Shown here in pieces: positions 1 to 9,791 of a DNA stretch of 32,925 nucleotides. Position numbers and translations under genes: made by a program. This stretch comes from Balamuthia mandrillaris (taxonomy: Eukaryota; Discosea; Longamoebia; Balamuthiidae), in assembly GCA_031835245.1 (NCBI GenBank), contig JAVKOQ010000491.1:1-32925 (forward strand), given 5' to 3'. Under the pieces are notes generated by a model. That model saw only the letters and a program-made list of their open reading frames with translations, had not been told where the DNA came from and ran no database searches. Numbering within the stretch: position 1 is the stretch's first letter; every line of letters starts with the position of its first letter.

Positions 1-1
1 G

Positions 2-481
2 GACTTTATAACCTCGGTGGAGGAGCGTTGCTGGTGGGATGACCTCTATGGAGTGGGCCAGGTGCTGGAGACTTTTGGAGAGGACCTGACGCAGCTGTTG
101 CGGGTCGACATGTACATACCCGGCGGCCGCAACGTCGTCAATAACAGGGACTTGCTTGTCCTTCGCAGTGCCAAACGCATGAGAGACGGAGCGTGTATAT
201 ACCTTTGGCGCTCGGTAACTACTTATTCATGTTCATGCTTTTCTTCTTTCGTTTTTCTAACTTCCTCCTCCTTTTCTCCGTTGTCTTTTGTCCGTCCTAT
301 GCGCTACTGTCCTTGCTTCTTCTTTCTTTATGTTTTTTTTTTAAAAAACCTCTCTGCGCAGGTTGCGCATCCAAAGTATCCACCAAAGCCAGACGTTTTG
401 AGGGCGGAAGCCATCCTCGCTGGTTTCCTTGTGTTGCCAAACGAAGACCGGTTCACTTCCACGCTAATATCCATATCTATG
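2..481 (+). CDS. 5' coding fragment(s), probably N-terminal exons of the RasGAP gene
   Basis: Two stretches look coding in the same reading frame. The first (2 to about 193) is open from the window edge and reads DFITSVEERCWWDDLYG and onward. The second starts after a good acceptor (CTCTCTGCGCAG, ending 361), reads HPKYPPKPDVLRAEAILAG, and runs to about 481, where a weak GTCTGC donor would precede the CTT-repeat intron ending at 704. Between them lies a pyrimidine-rich stretch with candidate donors GTGTAT (193) and GTATAT (195). Neither joins the two pieces in the frame I prefer, so the exact junction is unresolved. I recognise no domain here. The fragment most simply supplies the N-terminus of the downstream SH3-RasGAP protein, because the second exon ends in phase 0 and the exon at 705 begins in phase 0. 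It could instead be the 3' part of a different gene. Confidence 0.45.
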
Positions 482-580
482 GTCTGCTTTCTCACCTTCT
501 CCTACTTCTTTGCCTCCAATCTTTTGTCCTCTTTCCTCTCCTCCTTCTTCTGCTTCTTCTTTCTTCTTCTTAGTTCTTTC

Positions 581-612
<32 letters not shown>

Positions 613-704
613 CTTCTTCTTCTTCTTCTTCTTCTTCTTCTTCTTCTTCTTCTTGTTCTTCTTGTTCTTCTTCTGTCTCCTTCATTTAACGCAACATATG
701 ATAG
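482..704 (+). repeat. Intron dominated by a (CTT)n microsatellite
   Basis: Almost pure pyrimidine sequence with an uninterrupted run of CTT/TTC triplets at about 583-655, then TTG-interrupted copies to 673. It ends at ACATATGATAG (704), the acceptor used by the exon at 705. The pyrimidine strand is the sense strand of the host gene, as in most introns of this window. Confidence 0.7.
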
Positions 705-3700
705 TTGGATCCGAAAGGGAAAGTATCGGCAACAGCAGTGCAGTCCCTAAACATGATGCAAGCACGTTTGCCGCTGCGCTTCGCCCAATACATGCGTGAC
801 GTGGAGCAACTCCACATCGAACGACCACTGCCGAGCCACATCCGCCCTCCCTTCTTCGTTCCAACTTGTTACAGCTACAACGGCAGTTGGAATCCCTGTC
901 CGGAAGCTCCTGTTCTTGGGCAACATGGACCCAACAACAACAACGTGAACGATACAGTGAAGAAAGAAGAGGAGGAACAAGAGAACAACAGCAATGGCGC
1001 TCAACAAAGGGAACGGAAAGGATCCAAGAAGAGCTGCCCCATATCAGCTCATATAAGTTTCATGGAGGCGGAGAGCGTGTTAGTGCTGAGCAAGGGACCG
1101 ATCAACGTTTCGTCCTCCGCGTCGTCGTCTTCATCGTCTACGGTGAAGCATTGGATAGGATATCATAACGGAAAGAGAGGGTTGTTTGATGTGGACTATG
1201 TGCGGCTGTCAGATGCGGCTTCTCCTGTTGTTGCTGCTCTTTCAACCTCATCGAACTCTCCTTTGAAACACACTTCAGGTTTCTTCTTCTTATTTATATT
1301 CTTCGTTATTCTAACTTTATCAACTAAACAGAAGAAGAGAATAGAGGAACAATCTCACCTTCCGTCAACTACACGCCATTCATAGAGCTCATCACTCGCC
1401 CCAACCTCACCATTCTTTCCACAATTTGCAACCATGCCGATCCCTCTGTGGCTGAACGCTCCGCTCTCGCCTTTCTCCAACTCCTGAAGATAACCCCTGG
1501 CCGAACCATCCCTCTTCTGATCACCCTCATCGCCAACGAGGTGCGAAAGACAAACCTCATTGAGAGCTCCACGCTCTTTCGTGGCCACAACATCGCGAGC
1601 CATCTATTGAGCGCCTACTGCCAACTAGTCGGAAGGCATTACCTTCACAAGATGGTTCAACCGCTGGTGGAGAAAGTGTTGGCCTTTTACTCGCAGGGCA
1701 AGTCCATTGAAGTGGATCCGGCGAGGTTGGGGCCACACGATAATCCGCACGGCAACTTGCAGAGGTTGAACGAGATATGCTCCTCCTTTGTGCCTACCAC
1801 TCTTTCCTCGTTGAGGTTTTGTCCAAAGTAACTCCCTCCGCATTCGGTTCCTCTTCTCACTTTCTTTAGTGCTTCATCCCTTTATACTAATTGTTTGCTC
1901 TATAGCACGTTTCGCGTCATATGTTATCATCTGCAAAGAGAAGTGGAGAAAAAGTTTCCAGATAGCAGATATATAGTGCTGGGCGGATTCTTTTTCCTCC
2001 GTTTCATCAGTCCTGCTATCGTCAGCCCTGAGGCATTCGGCGTTCTTGATGGCAAGATCTCGTGTTCATCTTATTGTTCTTGTTCTTCTTGCTCTTCTTA
2101 CATGTCTCTCTCTCCTTCAGCATTAGGAAAGAAACCGGAGGACATAACTCCTGATGTCAGAAGAGGCCTCGTCCTTGTCTCCAAAGTTATCCAAAACCTA
2201 GCAAACGGCGTTGAGTTTGGCGAGAAGGAGGAGCACATGACACAGCTCAACTCCTTCATCCGAAGCAACATTCCCGAGATGGAGCGTTTCTTCGAGGAGA
2301 TTGCCTCCTTTTTTCCTGATGTCGAACCTGAAGAGCAACTCTCCACGGAGGACGTTCGTCCATTTGCCCGTTATCTTCATGCCGTAGTATGCGATCATCT
2401 TACCGACATTGTCCTCAAGTTTGAGCAGTTGGAAAGAAGTTCCTCGCCCTCTTCGACTTCTTCTTCTTCTTCTGCTTCTCCTGTTGGCAACCGAATTATG
2501 GAGAAGAACGGACAGTCCACCTTTGAGACGCTGATACAAGTTCTGTTGGGAGCGGGGCCGGCCCCTCCAGTCGATGAGAAAGATATCAATCTCGAAATAG
2601 CTCTGCACGGATGTTACTCTTCTTCGTTTCCTTTGTCTTCTTCCTCGCTGTCTCCTTCTACTTCAAAGAAAAGCAAGTTTCTATCCATCAAAGGAAAGAA
2701 GAGCAGAAAGAGTTCTGGGTCAGGTATAGCGACAGGAATAGCAGTAGGAGGCAGCGGAGGAGCAAGTGGAAGTGGGGGAGGAGGAAGCGTTATTGGAGGA
2801 AGAGTGAGAGGAGGTGTACCGAACTTCGAACGACCTGTTCGGAAAGGCAAACCACGAATGTTCTATGGAACAATCTCTGGTGCCATTTCTCACGCGTCTT
2901 CCTTCTCCTCTTCATCTTCATCTTCAACTTCTTCCTCTGCTTCTTCAACGAATGTTTCATCTTCACAAGAGACTCAACAAGGCCTTCGTTCTTCGGATGG
3001 AAGTGTTGCCACAAGAGGAGGTCCTTCCATCAAAGAACTTCGTAGCACATTTGAAGCTCAGTCTGTACATTCTTCCACTTCTCCATCCTCACTTTCTTTC
3101 GGCAAACGGCCAACTGTAAACAATAGACCAAAGGGTGGTAGCACAACTAGACCTTTTGCTCATTCTCTATGGGAGAATGGAGAGATCCATCGCTCCTCTC
3201 CTCCCTCTTCTGCCTCACCTCCAAACCACAACACCGACCCCTTTCTTCCTCCTCCTAACAACATTTCTCTTTCTTCTCCATCTTCGCCCTCTTCCTCTCA
3301 TTCCTCCTCCTCTCCCATCGAGACAAGACGACGAAGCGCCACAAGCCCCAATGTGCATATCATCAACCATAACAAAAAGAAAGAGAAGGCTCTGAATGTT
3401 CAGGAGGATAGCAGAAGCCAAACCTGGCTGACAACATCGGAGAAGGAGACGAAGCAAAAGCAGAAGGAGCAAAGAAAGAATAAGGCACGCTTTAGAAGTG
3501 AATCGTTTTCGATGGGAGACGGCCGCAGCAACCCTCTGGGCAGCGACGGAGAGGAGTCGCCTTCGGCTATGCACCAAAACGCAAGCTCTCCCAAACGGAT
3601 TTTACGTCGCTTCACCTTTAAAGACGGCAACAAACGAAAAGGTATTGCATATCTCTCTCCTCTTCTTCTTCGTTTGCTCATATTTTCTTTTGCACAACAA

Positions 3701-4582
3701 AGAAAAACATGAAACACTCTCCAAAGCCGATAGCGCAGAAGATAGAGAGGCCCTGCACCAAGCCTTAGCAAAGCTTCAGGAACGCAAGAAACAAGCCCAA
3801 AGAGACATTGAGCAGCTCTTGCTGGACTCCTTAACGACAGCCGCAGCAAATACCAACTCGACCCTTCGGACCAAAGCAACAAAGCTGGAGGAACTCAGAA
3901 TACTGCTTAGAGTGATGGAAGGCCATGTCTGCGCCATCGAACGGCTGGAAAGCCGTTTGAACCTGCCTCGCTCCCAGCACCAAGCCAGCGGCAGTCTCAA
4001 AGAGTTTTTGTCCTCCTCCTCGCCCTCCTCTGCCACCTCCCCTCGCAAGTGGCGTGGAGGGTCGCCTTCTCCTGCCTTTGTTCCAGCCAACAAAGCAGCC
4101 CTCCCGCTTCGTCAACAAGGCTCGCAGCAGATGGAACAATCTTCATCGCTAGAAAATGAATCCACAGCAACAAGTGCGGGAGAAGAGCAGTCACCCTCGG
4201 CATCGGGTACGACGACCGAGCTACCACCACAACCATCCACGGGATCACAAGTCGAAGATGCCAGCGCTCCTTCAGGTTTGGCTCCTCTTTCTTTTCATCA
4301 GAGAACGGTGCTAACACATAAAGCATCTCTCTGCGTGAAGGCATAGCGATAGGAAGAGTGCGACCTCGCTCCAAAAGTCTTTGGACGGCAGCAACCACTC
4401 CTCCCTTCAGCACAACAACGTTGGCAAGCCCTTCTTCCGCAGAAGCAGCGGCAATGGAACGACGTTCGAGCCCGTCTTCTCCATCGCCTGCCAGAAGGGG
4501 CACCGGCGGCTTCACATCCAGCACCATGCGCACCAAAAGTTTGGACCACGGCCACAGCTACAATCCTAACCTCCTCTTTTAA
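705..4582 (+). CDS. Ras GTPase-activating protein (SH3-like + RasGAP + Ser-rich + coiled coil)
   Basis: Exons 705-1278, 1332-1815, 1906-2051, 2121-3641, 3703-4275 and 4347-4582 join in frame (1177 codons, then TAA). An SH3-like stretch comes first, with HWIGYHNGKRGLFDVDYVRL matching the SH3 C-terminal half. The RasGAP domain follows: FIELITRPNL, then SSTLFRGHNIASHLL, whose LFRG arginine is the expected arginine finger. Next come LVGRHYLHKMV and FFFLRFISPAIVSPEAFG, the family FLR motif, and LVLVSKVIQNLANG. The domain should speed GTP hydrolysis by Ras at the membrane. After it lie a long Ser-rich, Gly- and Lys-rich disordered region, a predicted coiled coil (EALHQALAKLQERKKQAQRD region) and a second Ser/Pro tail. 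The 2051/2121 intron has a GC donor (GGCAAG). The N-terminus probably continues upstream. A Ras gene lies 4.3 kb downstream, but nothing shows that the two act together. RasGAP identity is secure; the SH3 call is moderate. Confidence 0.92.
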
Positions 4583-4713
4583 ATGGTGGGCTTTAAAAGA
4601 GGAGGAGACAAAGAGAAAGGGAACGACGAAGAGAAGAGAACTACGAAGAGAATAGAGGATGAAAGGAGCAAGAAAGTAGGAATAAGAGGTTTTACAGGGT
4701 GGACAGCATTTCA

Positions 4714-4719
4714 AATAAA
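4714..4719 (+). terminator. Candidate poly(A) signal AATAAA
   Basis: AATAAA lies 131 nt after the RasGAP stop and 20 nt before the stop of the convergent catalase gene. It is the only such hexamer I noticed in this 156-nt gap. The match alone is weak evidence. Confidence 0.35.
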
Positions 4720-4738
4720 GTTCTCAACTGTTGTTGAT

Positions 4739-6214
4739 TTAGAGCTTAGCTCCAGCAGCACGCATGAGGCCTTCCTTGACGCGAGCGCCATAGTCCCTAT
4801 CGGCCTTGCTGAAGATGGCGACCATTCTCTCCTGAATATCAGCCCTAGCGTTCTTCAGGTGTCCCACAATGTTGGAGATGAGGCGAGAGCGTTGCTCGGG
4901 AGTCATGAGGCGATAGAGATTGCCTGGCTGCTCAAAGTCCGAGTTGGGGTGGTTGGGAGTGTACCTGCCAACGGTGCCGGCCACGTCAAAGGGGCTGGTG
5001 TCAGCTTCGCCAGAGTCGCTGGAGGAACCGAGGGGCTTGGGGGAGGTTTCATCGCTGTTGGGGAAGTAGTTGGAGCTGCTGCCGCCGTTACCGTTGACAG
5101 CCATGAAGCCGTCGCGCTGATAGTTGCGCACGCGGGTGGCGTAGGGGCAGTTGACAGGGATCTGCAAAAAGTTGGGACCCAAGCGATGGCGGTGGGTGTC
5201 GGGGTAGGAGAAAAGACGACCCTGGAGCATCCTGTCGGGGGAGGGCTCGATGCCGGGGACAAGGGAAGAGGGAGAGAAGGCAGCCTGCTCAATCTCGGCA
5301 AAGTAGTTCTCGGGGTTTCTGTTGAGGACCAACCTGCCGAAGGGGATCAAGGGGTAGTCACCATGAGGCCAGACCTTGGTAATGTCGAAAATGTCCCACT
5401 TGTACTTGAGGCCGTCCTCGACGGGCATGGCCTGAATGTAGCAGGTCCAGGCGGGGTGGTCGCCCTTGGCGATGGCGTTGAAGAGGTCCTCCTGGTAGTA
5501 GTCAGGGTTATTGCCAGCAATGCGGTCAGCCTCCTCCTGAGTCCAGTTCTCGATGCCCTGCTCGGTCTTGAAGTGGTACTTGACCCAGTACTGCTTGCCG
5601 TCCTTGCCCACGTTCTTGAGGGTGTGGCTGGAGTAGCCGTTCATGTGGCGGTAGGTCTTGGGAACGCCGCGGTCAGAGAAGAGAATGGTGACCTGGTGGA
5701 GGGACTCGGGGACCAGGCTCAAAAAGTCCCAATACATGTTGGCGTCCTTGAGGTTGGTCTGGGGGTTCCTCTTCTGGGTGTGGATGAAGTCGGGGAACTT
5801 TTGGGGGTCGCGGATGAAGAAGACGGGGGTGTTGTTGCCCACCATGTCCCAGTTGCCCTCCTCTGTGTAGAACTTGACGGCAAAGCCGCGAGGATCACGC
5901 ACAGTGTCGGCAGAGCCCTTCTCTCCACCAACGGTAGAGAAACGGGTGAGCACGGGGGTCCTCTTGCCCACTCGGTTAAGGAACTTGGCCCTGCAGTACT
6001 TGGTGATGTCGTGAGTGACCTCAAAGTAGCCGTGAGCGCCAGAGCCCTTGGCGTGGACCACACGCTCAGGAATCCTTTCCCTATCAAAGTGGGCCAATTT
6101 GTCAATCAATTGGAAGTCTTGGATCAAGACGGGGCCACGAGCGCCAACGGTCAAGCTGTTGTTGTCGTCATTGATGGGGGCACCATCCGCAGTGGTCAAG
6201 GTTACTTTCGACAT
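4739..6214 (-). CDS. CAT: Catalase, peroxisomal, intronless
   Basis: A complete 491-aa small-subunit heme catalase, which converts hydrogen peroxide to water and oxygen. The distal histidine lies in [16 protein letters not shown], the catalytic asparagine in [14 protein letters not shown], and the proximal heme-ligand tyrosine in [27 protein letters not shown] and the NADPH-region sequence around [12 protein letters not shown] are also typical. The last three residues are AKL, a type 1 peroxisomal targeting signal variant, so the enzyme is expected in peroxisomes. The chosen start ([11 protein letters not shown]) is the first ATG that follows the pyrimidine/adenine-rich leader; the frame stays open for another 51 codons upstream but that stretch is low complexity. 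No intron interrupts it, unlike most neighbours, and its third positions are visibly rich in G and C, as in highly expressed genes. The stop is 157 nt from the convergent RasGAP stop. Confidence 0.98.
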   Translation of the reverse strand: MSKVTLTTADGAPINDDNNSLTVGARGPVLIQDFQLIDKLAHFDRERIPERVVHAKGSGAHGYFEVTHDITKYCRAKFLNRVGKRTPVLTRFSTVGGEKGSADTVRDPRGFAVKFYTEEGNWDMVGNNTPVFFIRDPQKFPDFIHTQKRNPQTNLKDANMYWDFLSLVPESLHQVTILFSDRGVPKTYRHMNGYSSHTLKNVGKDGKQYWVKYHFKTEQGIENWTQEEADRIAGNNPDYYQEDLFNAIAKGDHPAWTCYIQAMPVEDGLKYKWDIFDITKVWPHGDYPLIPFGRLVLNRNPENYFAEIEQAAFSPSSLVPGIEPSPDRMLQGRLFSYPDTHRHRLGPNFLQIPVNCPYATRVRNYQRDGFMAVNGNGGSSSNYFPNSDETSPKPLGSSSDSGEADTSPFDVAGTVGRYTPNHPNSDFEQPGNLYRLMTPEQRSRLISNIVGHLKNARADIQERMVAIFSKADRDYGARVKEGLMRAAGAKL

Positions 6215-6789
6215 GATCGTGTGGATTGGATTTGGGAGCAGCAGAGAGGGGGGGTGTGTAGGCTCTGCTACTTTTTTTTTCCTCTGAAAAAAAAAAAACA
6301 AAAACAGGAACCCAAAGGAAAAAAAAAAATATTTAAGGAGCAAGTAAAATTTTCCTTTCGAGGTCATGGTGACGTAAAGAAGGAAAATTTTGCCGACACA
6401 TTAAGTCGCCATTGGGTTGCGCCAGCCAATCACCATGGCTCTCGGAAAGAACACGGAAAAAAAAAAGTGGGGGATTAATCCCTAGGAGGGGGGAAGGAAA
6501 AAGGGTGTGGGCGGGTACACCCCCTCCTCCAACCGGCACAAACCGTTTGTGTGACATGTTTTACGTTATGGGGAGAAACGCAAGATAAACGGTTATGAAG
6601 GGAGGGGGGGGGTGCTTGTCGGGCACAAGCATTCCGTTACGGAACATGTGATTTTTCAGTCCCCCTTTTGCTTTTGTCATTTGATTGAGGGGTGCTTTTG
6701 AAAATTTGTGGTCGAATTGTGTTGACGATGTCGACAAAAATAGAAAACAGAGAAGAAAGAAGCGACACGAGTAAGAACGAAAAACAAAC
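6215..6789. promoter_or_regulatory. Divergent promoter region, catalase (-) / LAMTOR4-like (+)
   Basis: This 575-bp gap drives two divergent genes. Near the catalase side are poly(A)/poly(T) tracts (6270-6330), a TGACGTAA ATF/CREB-like site (6370-6377), and two CCAAT boxes in opposite orientations (ATTGG 6411-6415, CCAAT 6426-6430). Further right is GC-rich sequence (6480-6535) containing GGGTGTGGGCGGG, then a TCGACAAAAA motif (6731-6740) about 50 nt upstream of the LAMTOR4-like ATG. A CCAAT dyad next to a CRE-like site is a sensible arrangement for a stress-responsive catalase promoter, but these are consensus matches only. Confidence 0.4.
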
Positions 6790-6814
6790 ATGGTAGCGCT
6801 GATTCTTCCCTTGT

Positions 6815-6852
<38 letters not shown>

Positions 6853-7610
6853 TCTCTCTTCTACTATCGCTTTCTTAAAAATTTATTTCTTGTCTTATTC
6901 TCTGCCCATCTCTTCGCTGTCGCTCCTCTATATCCTTCGCTGCCCGATTCTCTTGTTCTCCTTTTCATTCTCTCCTTCTTTGTTCTTTCCTTCTTCCCTC
7001 TGGATCACTTTGCGCGAACTTAACACTGTTGTTGCAGGAAGGTGAGGAATTAGCTGCTGTGGAGGGACAAGTAGGAACGCTGACCATGGACTTGTCTGGT
7101 TCGGTTCTCCATGTACGTAACAAAACCATCACAGTTTCCCTTCAGCACACCTCGTTGATAGTGCCCTTGTTATCCTAAAGAGTTCTGGAGAGCTCGCAAG
7201 CGACGATGAAGCTCCAAAGATCTTGTACAGAATGCTCCAGGACTCAAATGCCCTCATCACCTCCGCTGGCGAGGAAAACTCATTCAAAAGGCTGACAAGT
7301 GTGTACTTTCTGTTCTTGTTATTTGCCTTCCTCTTCCTCTTCCTCTTCCTCTTCCTCTTCCTCTTCCTCTTCCTCTTCCTCTTCCTCTTCCTCTTCCTCT
7401 TCCTCTTCCTCTTCCTCTTCCTCTTCCTCTTCCTCTTCCTCTCTCTTCCTCTTCCTCTTCCTCTTCCTCTCCCTCTTCCTCTTCCTCTTCCTCTTTGTTA
7501 GTGCTATTACATTTGACCGACTGTTATTCTCAAAAGTTACCAACTCCAAGCATTGTTTCGTGGTTGTTGTTTCCAAGGATCGTGTACTTGCCGTCAAGAA
7601 GAAACTCTAA
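6790..7610 (+). CDS. LAMTOR4: LAMTOR4-like Ragulator subunit (roadblock fold), 89 aa
   Basis: Predicted exons are 6790-6792 (ATG only), 7038-7112, 7181-7298 and 7537-7610; they join in frame to 90 codons. The product aligns along its length with LAMTOR4: VGTLTMDLSGSVLHSSGEL with the family LGYLVLSEGAVLASSGDL region, then SDDEAPKILYRML, EENSFKRLT with NVPFKRLS, and CFVVVVSKDRVLAVKKK with the closing strand TLLVTVSGQRVFVVKR. In animals LAMTOR4 belongs to the five-subunit Ragulator on lysosomes, which tethers Rag GTPases for mTORC1 activation. The junction 7298/7537 was placed with acceptor TTCTCAAAAG because that gives the conserved FKRLTIT continuity; an upstream acceptor at 7501 does not keep the frame. 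The first exon is the least certain part: its intron would begin GTAGCG directly after ATG. Because the family is short and divergent, the call is probable rather than certain. Confidence 0.74.
7326..7496 (+). repeat. (CTTCCT)n hexanucleotide microsatellite inside the LAMTOR4-like intron
   Basis: About 28 near-perfect copies of a TTCCTC hexamer fill most of the last intron (7299-7536), with small CT/TC interruptions near 7441 and 7470. The strand is pyrimidine-only in the transcript. Both other sense frames are open through it, which produces spurious Leu/Phe- and Ser-rich reading frames and, on the other strand, a Glu/Arg-rich one. Confidence 0.95.
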
Positions 7611-7719
7611 AACAAAGCCGAAAGCCTTTCACCGCTTATTCTCTTTCTTTCTCTTCTTTTCTATTTATTCACAAAAAAAAACAAAAAGTTAACTCTACTT
7701 GCGTTTCGCTTTTGCAAGT

Positions 7720-8493
7720 TCAATAGCCGTCATGATAGCCTTCCTCTCCTCCTTCGCCATAGTAGTACTGCCCCTCTCCTTCCCCTTCTCCTTCCCCATA
7801 GTACTCTCCGTTGTCATAGTGGTATTCCCCACCCTCTCCTTGGTTGTAGTCATAATAACCACCGTCACCCGCAGTTGCATCCCAACCACCACCCGCTGCT
7901 GTGGCTCCTGGTGGTAGCCGTGGCAAGGGTTTGCTGCCACCTTGTTGTTGCTGCTGCTGCTGCTGAGGCAAAGAAGGCAACTTTTTCCCTCCTCCTTTTG
8001 GTTGTGGTGTTTGCTGTTTTCCTGCCCGGTCCATTCCCGCACTGCTGCTGCTCCCTGCTGCATAAGGGTTATAAATACGTTGTTTGCCTTTGTCACTGGT
8101 GGACGTGCTGCCGCCGTCCATGGAGCTGAGGTCGATGCCCTGAGCCAGCATGCGACTCATTCGAGGGGCGGGAAAGTCCTCCTCCTCTGCTGCCTTGGCA
8201 ACAAAGGTGCTGATCTCTTCCTCTTCTTTGTTCTTGGTGCTGGTGCCCTGCTGGCTGCTGCTGCCCTGTTCTTCCCAGGCGTAGGGCGTGCCTGCAGCGG
8301 CTCTGTCCAGGTGAAGGTGAAACTGTCGCGTCTCCCTCTTTCGCGCCTTCACGATCTGCTCGTAGCAGTTGTCGCAGTACTGGGCCCCAATGTAGATCTT
8401 GGTGCCTGGCCCTCCATTACAGTGGTTACACTTGGCGGACGGGTCGAACGCCACTTCCTCCGTGTCATCTGGTCTCGTCCAAATGCAACCCAT
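7720..8493 (-). CDS. Unrecognised MGC-starting zinc-ribbon-like protein with Gln and Tyr/Gly tail
   Basis: Single-exon 257-aa protein. I do not recognise its family. It begins MGCIWTRPDD; Gly2 followed by Cys3 is the classic context for N-myristoylation plus palmitoylation, so membrane attachment is likely (inference). A compact cysteine module follows at about residues 23-46: CNHC, then 16 residues, then CDNCYEQ. This CxxC-x16-CxxC spacing would suit a zinc ribbon or small treble-clef fold. Next is a basic KARKRETRQFHLHLDR segment. The remainder is low complexity: acidic linker, Pro/Lys, a run of eight glutamines, and a Tyr/Gly/Glu-rich end (DYNQGEGGEY, QYYYGEGGEEGYHDGY). The ATG at 8493 was preferred because it yields MGC and because upstream in-frame codons look non-coding. 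The gene converges on LAMTOR4-like, with 109 bp between stops. Another reading is a signalling adaptor; function is unknown. Confidence 0.72.
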   Translation of the reverse strand: MGCIWTRPDDTEEVAFDPSAKCNHCNGGPGTKIYIGAQYCDNCYEQIVKARKRETRQFHLHLDRAAAGTPYAWEEQGSSSQQGTSTKNKEEEEISTFVAKAAEEEDFPAPRMSRMLAQGIDLSSMDGGSTSTSDKGKQRIYNPYAAGSSSSAGMDRAGKQQTPQPKGGGKKLPSLPQQQQQQQQGGSKPLPRLPPGATAAGGGWDATAGDGGYYDYNQGEGGEYHYDNGEYYGEGEGEGEGQYYYGEGGEEGYHDGY

Positions 8494-8927
8494 ACGCGAG
8501 AATAAGAAGAGACTGAAACAAACACCCTTTTGTTGGACAGACTGCTGCTCAGCAGGAAACCTAAGGCAAGACAGCAAAAAGCTGCTCCTCCTTTCTCGTT
8601 TTCTCTCTCTCCGTAATAATGTCTTTCATTTCTCCTATCGAGTCGACGTGATAATTAACGGGGGGGCAAAAAAAGCAAAGCAAAAAGGAACAGAAAAACA
8701 ACAAAGAAAACACACACAAGGAGAGTTTAAGTTTTAAAGGGGACGTTTGGGTTGACGCTTTTTTTTAAAAAAACACTTATGGAGGCAAGAGTGGAGGAAG
8801 AGAGACAGACCGTTTCTTCAAACTCGTCCTTTTCTTCCCCTCGCCTCCTCACCACCATAATCAAGAAACACACAAAACTAAAGAGAGCGAAAGAAACAGA
8901 GAGAGAAAAAAAGGTGCGGGGCAAACT
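8494..8927. other. Intergenic, 434 bp: upstream of the MGC gene, downstream of Ras
   Basis: A-rich on the plus strand with short purine tracts and an (A)/(T) palindromic stretch near 8758-8774. I see no RNA gene, repeat family or coding potential. It should contain the promoter of the MGC-starting gene at its left end and the 3' UTR of the Ras gene at its right end. Confidence 0.5.
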
Positions 8928-9791
8928 TCAAAAGAGTGAACACCTTCCCTTCTTCTTTCCTCCCTTTCCGGTCTTGGGGGCTTGTTGAGGGTGCTTCTCG
9001 CGCCACTTGTTGATTCGGTGAACGAGTTTGAAGAAGGCCTCATTGACGTTGGTGTTGGTCTTGGCGGAGGCCTCCAAAAAGTCGCAGTTGAACTTCTCAG
9101 CCAGAGCCTCACCGTCATGGGGCTGTACCTCGCGGTCCTCCTCCAAGTCCTTCTTGTTGCCAACAAGGATGATGGGGATGTCGGGCCTATCCTCCTGCAC
9201 CCTCAAGATCTGGTTCCTAAACTTGGTCACGGCCTCGAAGCTTGTTTGCGTGGTAATACTGTACACGATAAGGAACCCTTGACCTGTCTTCATGTATTGA
9301 TCTCTCAGAGCCTGTAATTTCAGGTATAATCGTTATGTTAGACTTTGTTTGAAAAAAAAGTCTACGGGGAAACAGGAGGAGAAAATGGGTAACGTACGCC
9401 AAACTCTTCCTGACCAGCAGTGTCCATAATATCAAGGGTACAGGCAACTCCGTCCACCTCTACTTGTTTCATCTGATGATTACACGATGAGAATCTTGGT
9501 GTATTTTTTTTCCGAGGCAGAGAGAAAGGAGAACCAGAGAAGAAAAGAGAGAGGAGCAGAGAGCTGTGACGGTGGAAAATGGGGGAGAAAAGGGAAGAAG
9601 AGTGGTAGGAAAGGGGGAGGGATCGAAATAAGACGTACATAGCTGTCTTCTATCGTTGGATCGTATTTGGTGAGGAAAGTGCCTTGAATGAACATGACAG
9701 TGAGGGCTGATTTGCCCACACCACCAGCTCCTACTACTACAATTCGGTATTCATTGTGAGAACCGGCGCTCGCTACGGGTTTTGTGGCCAT
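8928..9791 (-). CDS. Ras-family small GTPase
   Basis: Exons 9791-9639, 9472-9398 and 9311-8928 give 203 aa. The P-loop is [11 protein letters not shown], with the usual glycine at the Ras codon-12 position. Switch I/effector sequence YDPTIEDSY and switch [11 protein letters not shown] carry the catalytic glutamine. Guanine recognition is by GNKKDL and EASAK. The C-terminus has a polybasic stretch (GKGGKKKGR) and the CAAX box CSLF; a final Phe usually favours geranylgeranylation. The effector region is Ras/Rap type, not Rho or Rab. Introns have GTACGT donors and lie after DSY and after EEFG. The ATG is preceded by CCGTCAGC, so a leader intron ending right before the start is possible. The protein should cycle at the plasma membrane as a GTP switch; the RasGAP upstream in the window is a candidate regulator only by family. 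Confidence 0.97.

Noticed and set aside
586-672. CTT array as a CRISPR or structured repeat locus
   Set aside because: Simple triplet repeat without spacers, inside a eukaryotic intron.
4583-6478. Long plus-strand open frame (631 codons) opposite catalase
   Set aside because: It is a shadow of catalase codon bias; the opposite strand encodes an unmistakable catalase, and the antisense product is Val/Gly-rich without domains.
7502-7536. Use of the TTGTTAG acceptor (7501) in the LAMTOR4-like gene
   Set aside because: With the 7298 donor it shifts the frame and loses the FKRLTIT...FVVVVSKDRVLAVKK alignment; the 7536 acceptor keeps it.
7223-7610. Leu-Phe and Ser-run frames around the CTTCCT array
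   Set aside because: Repeat artefacts in the LAMTOR4-like intron; the real exon ends at 7298.
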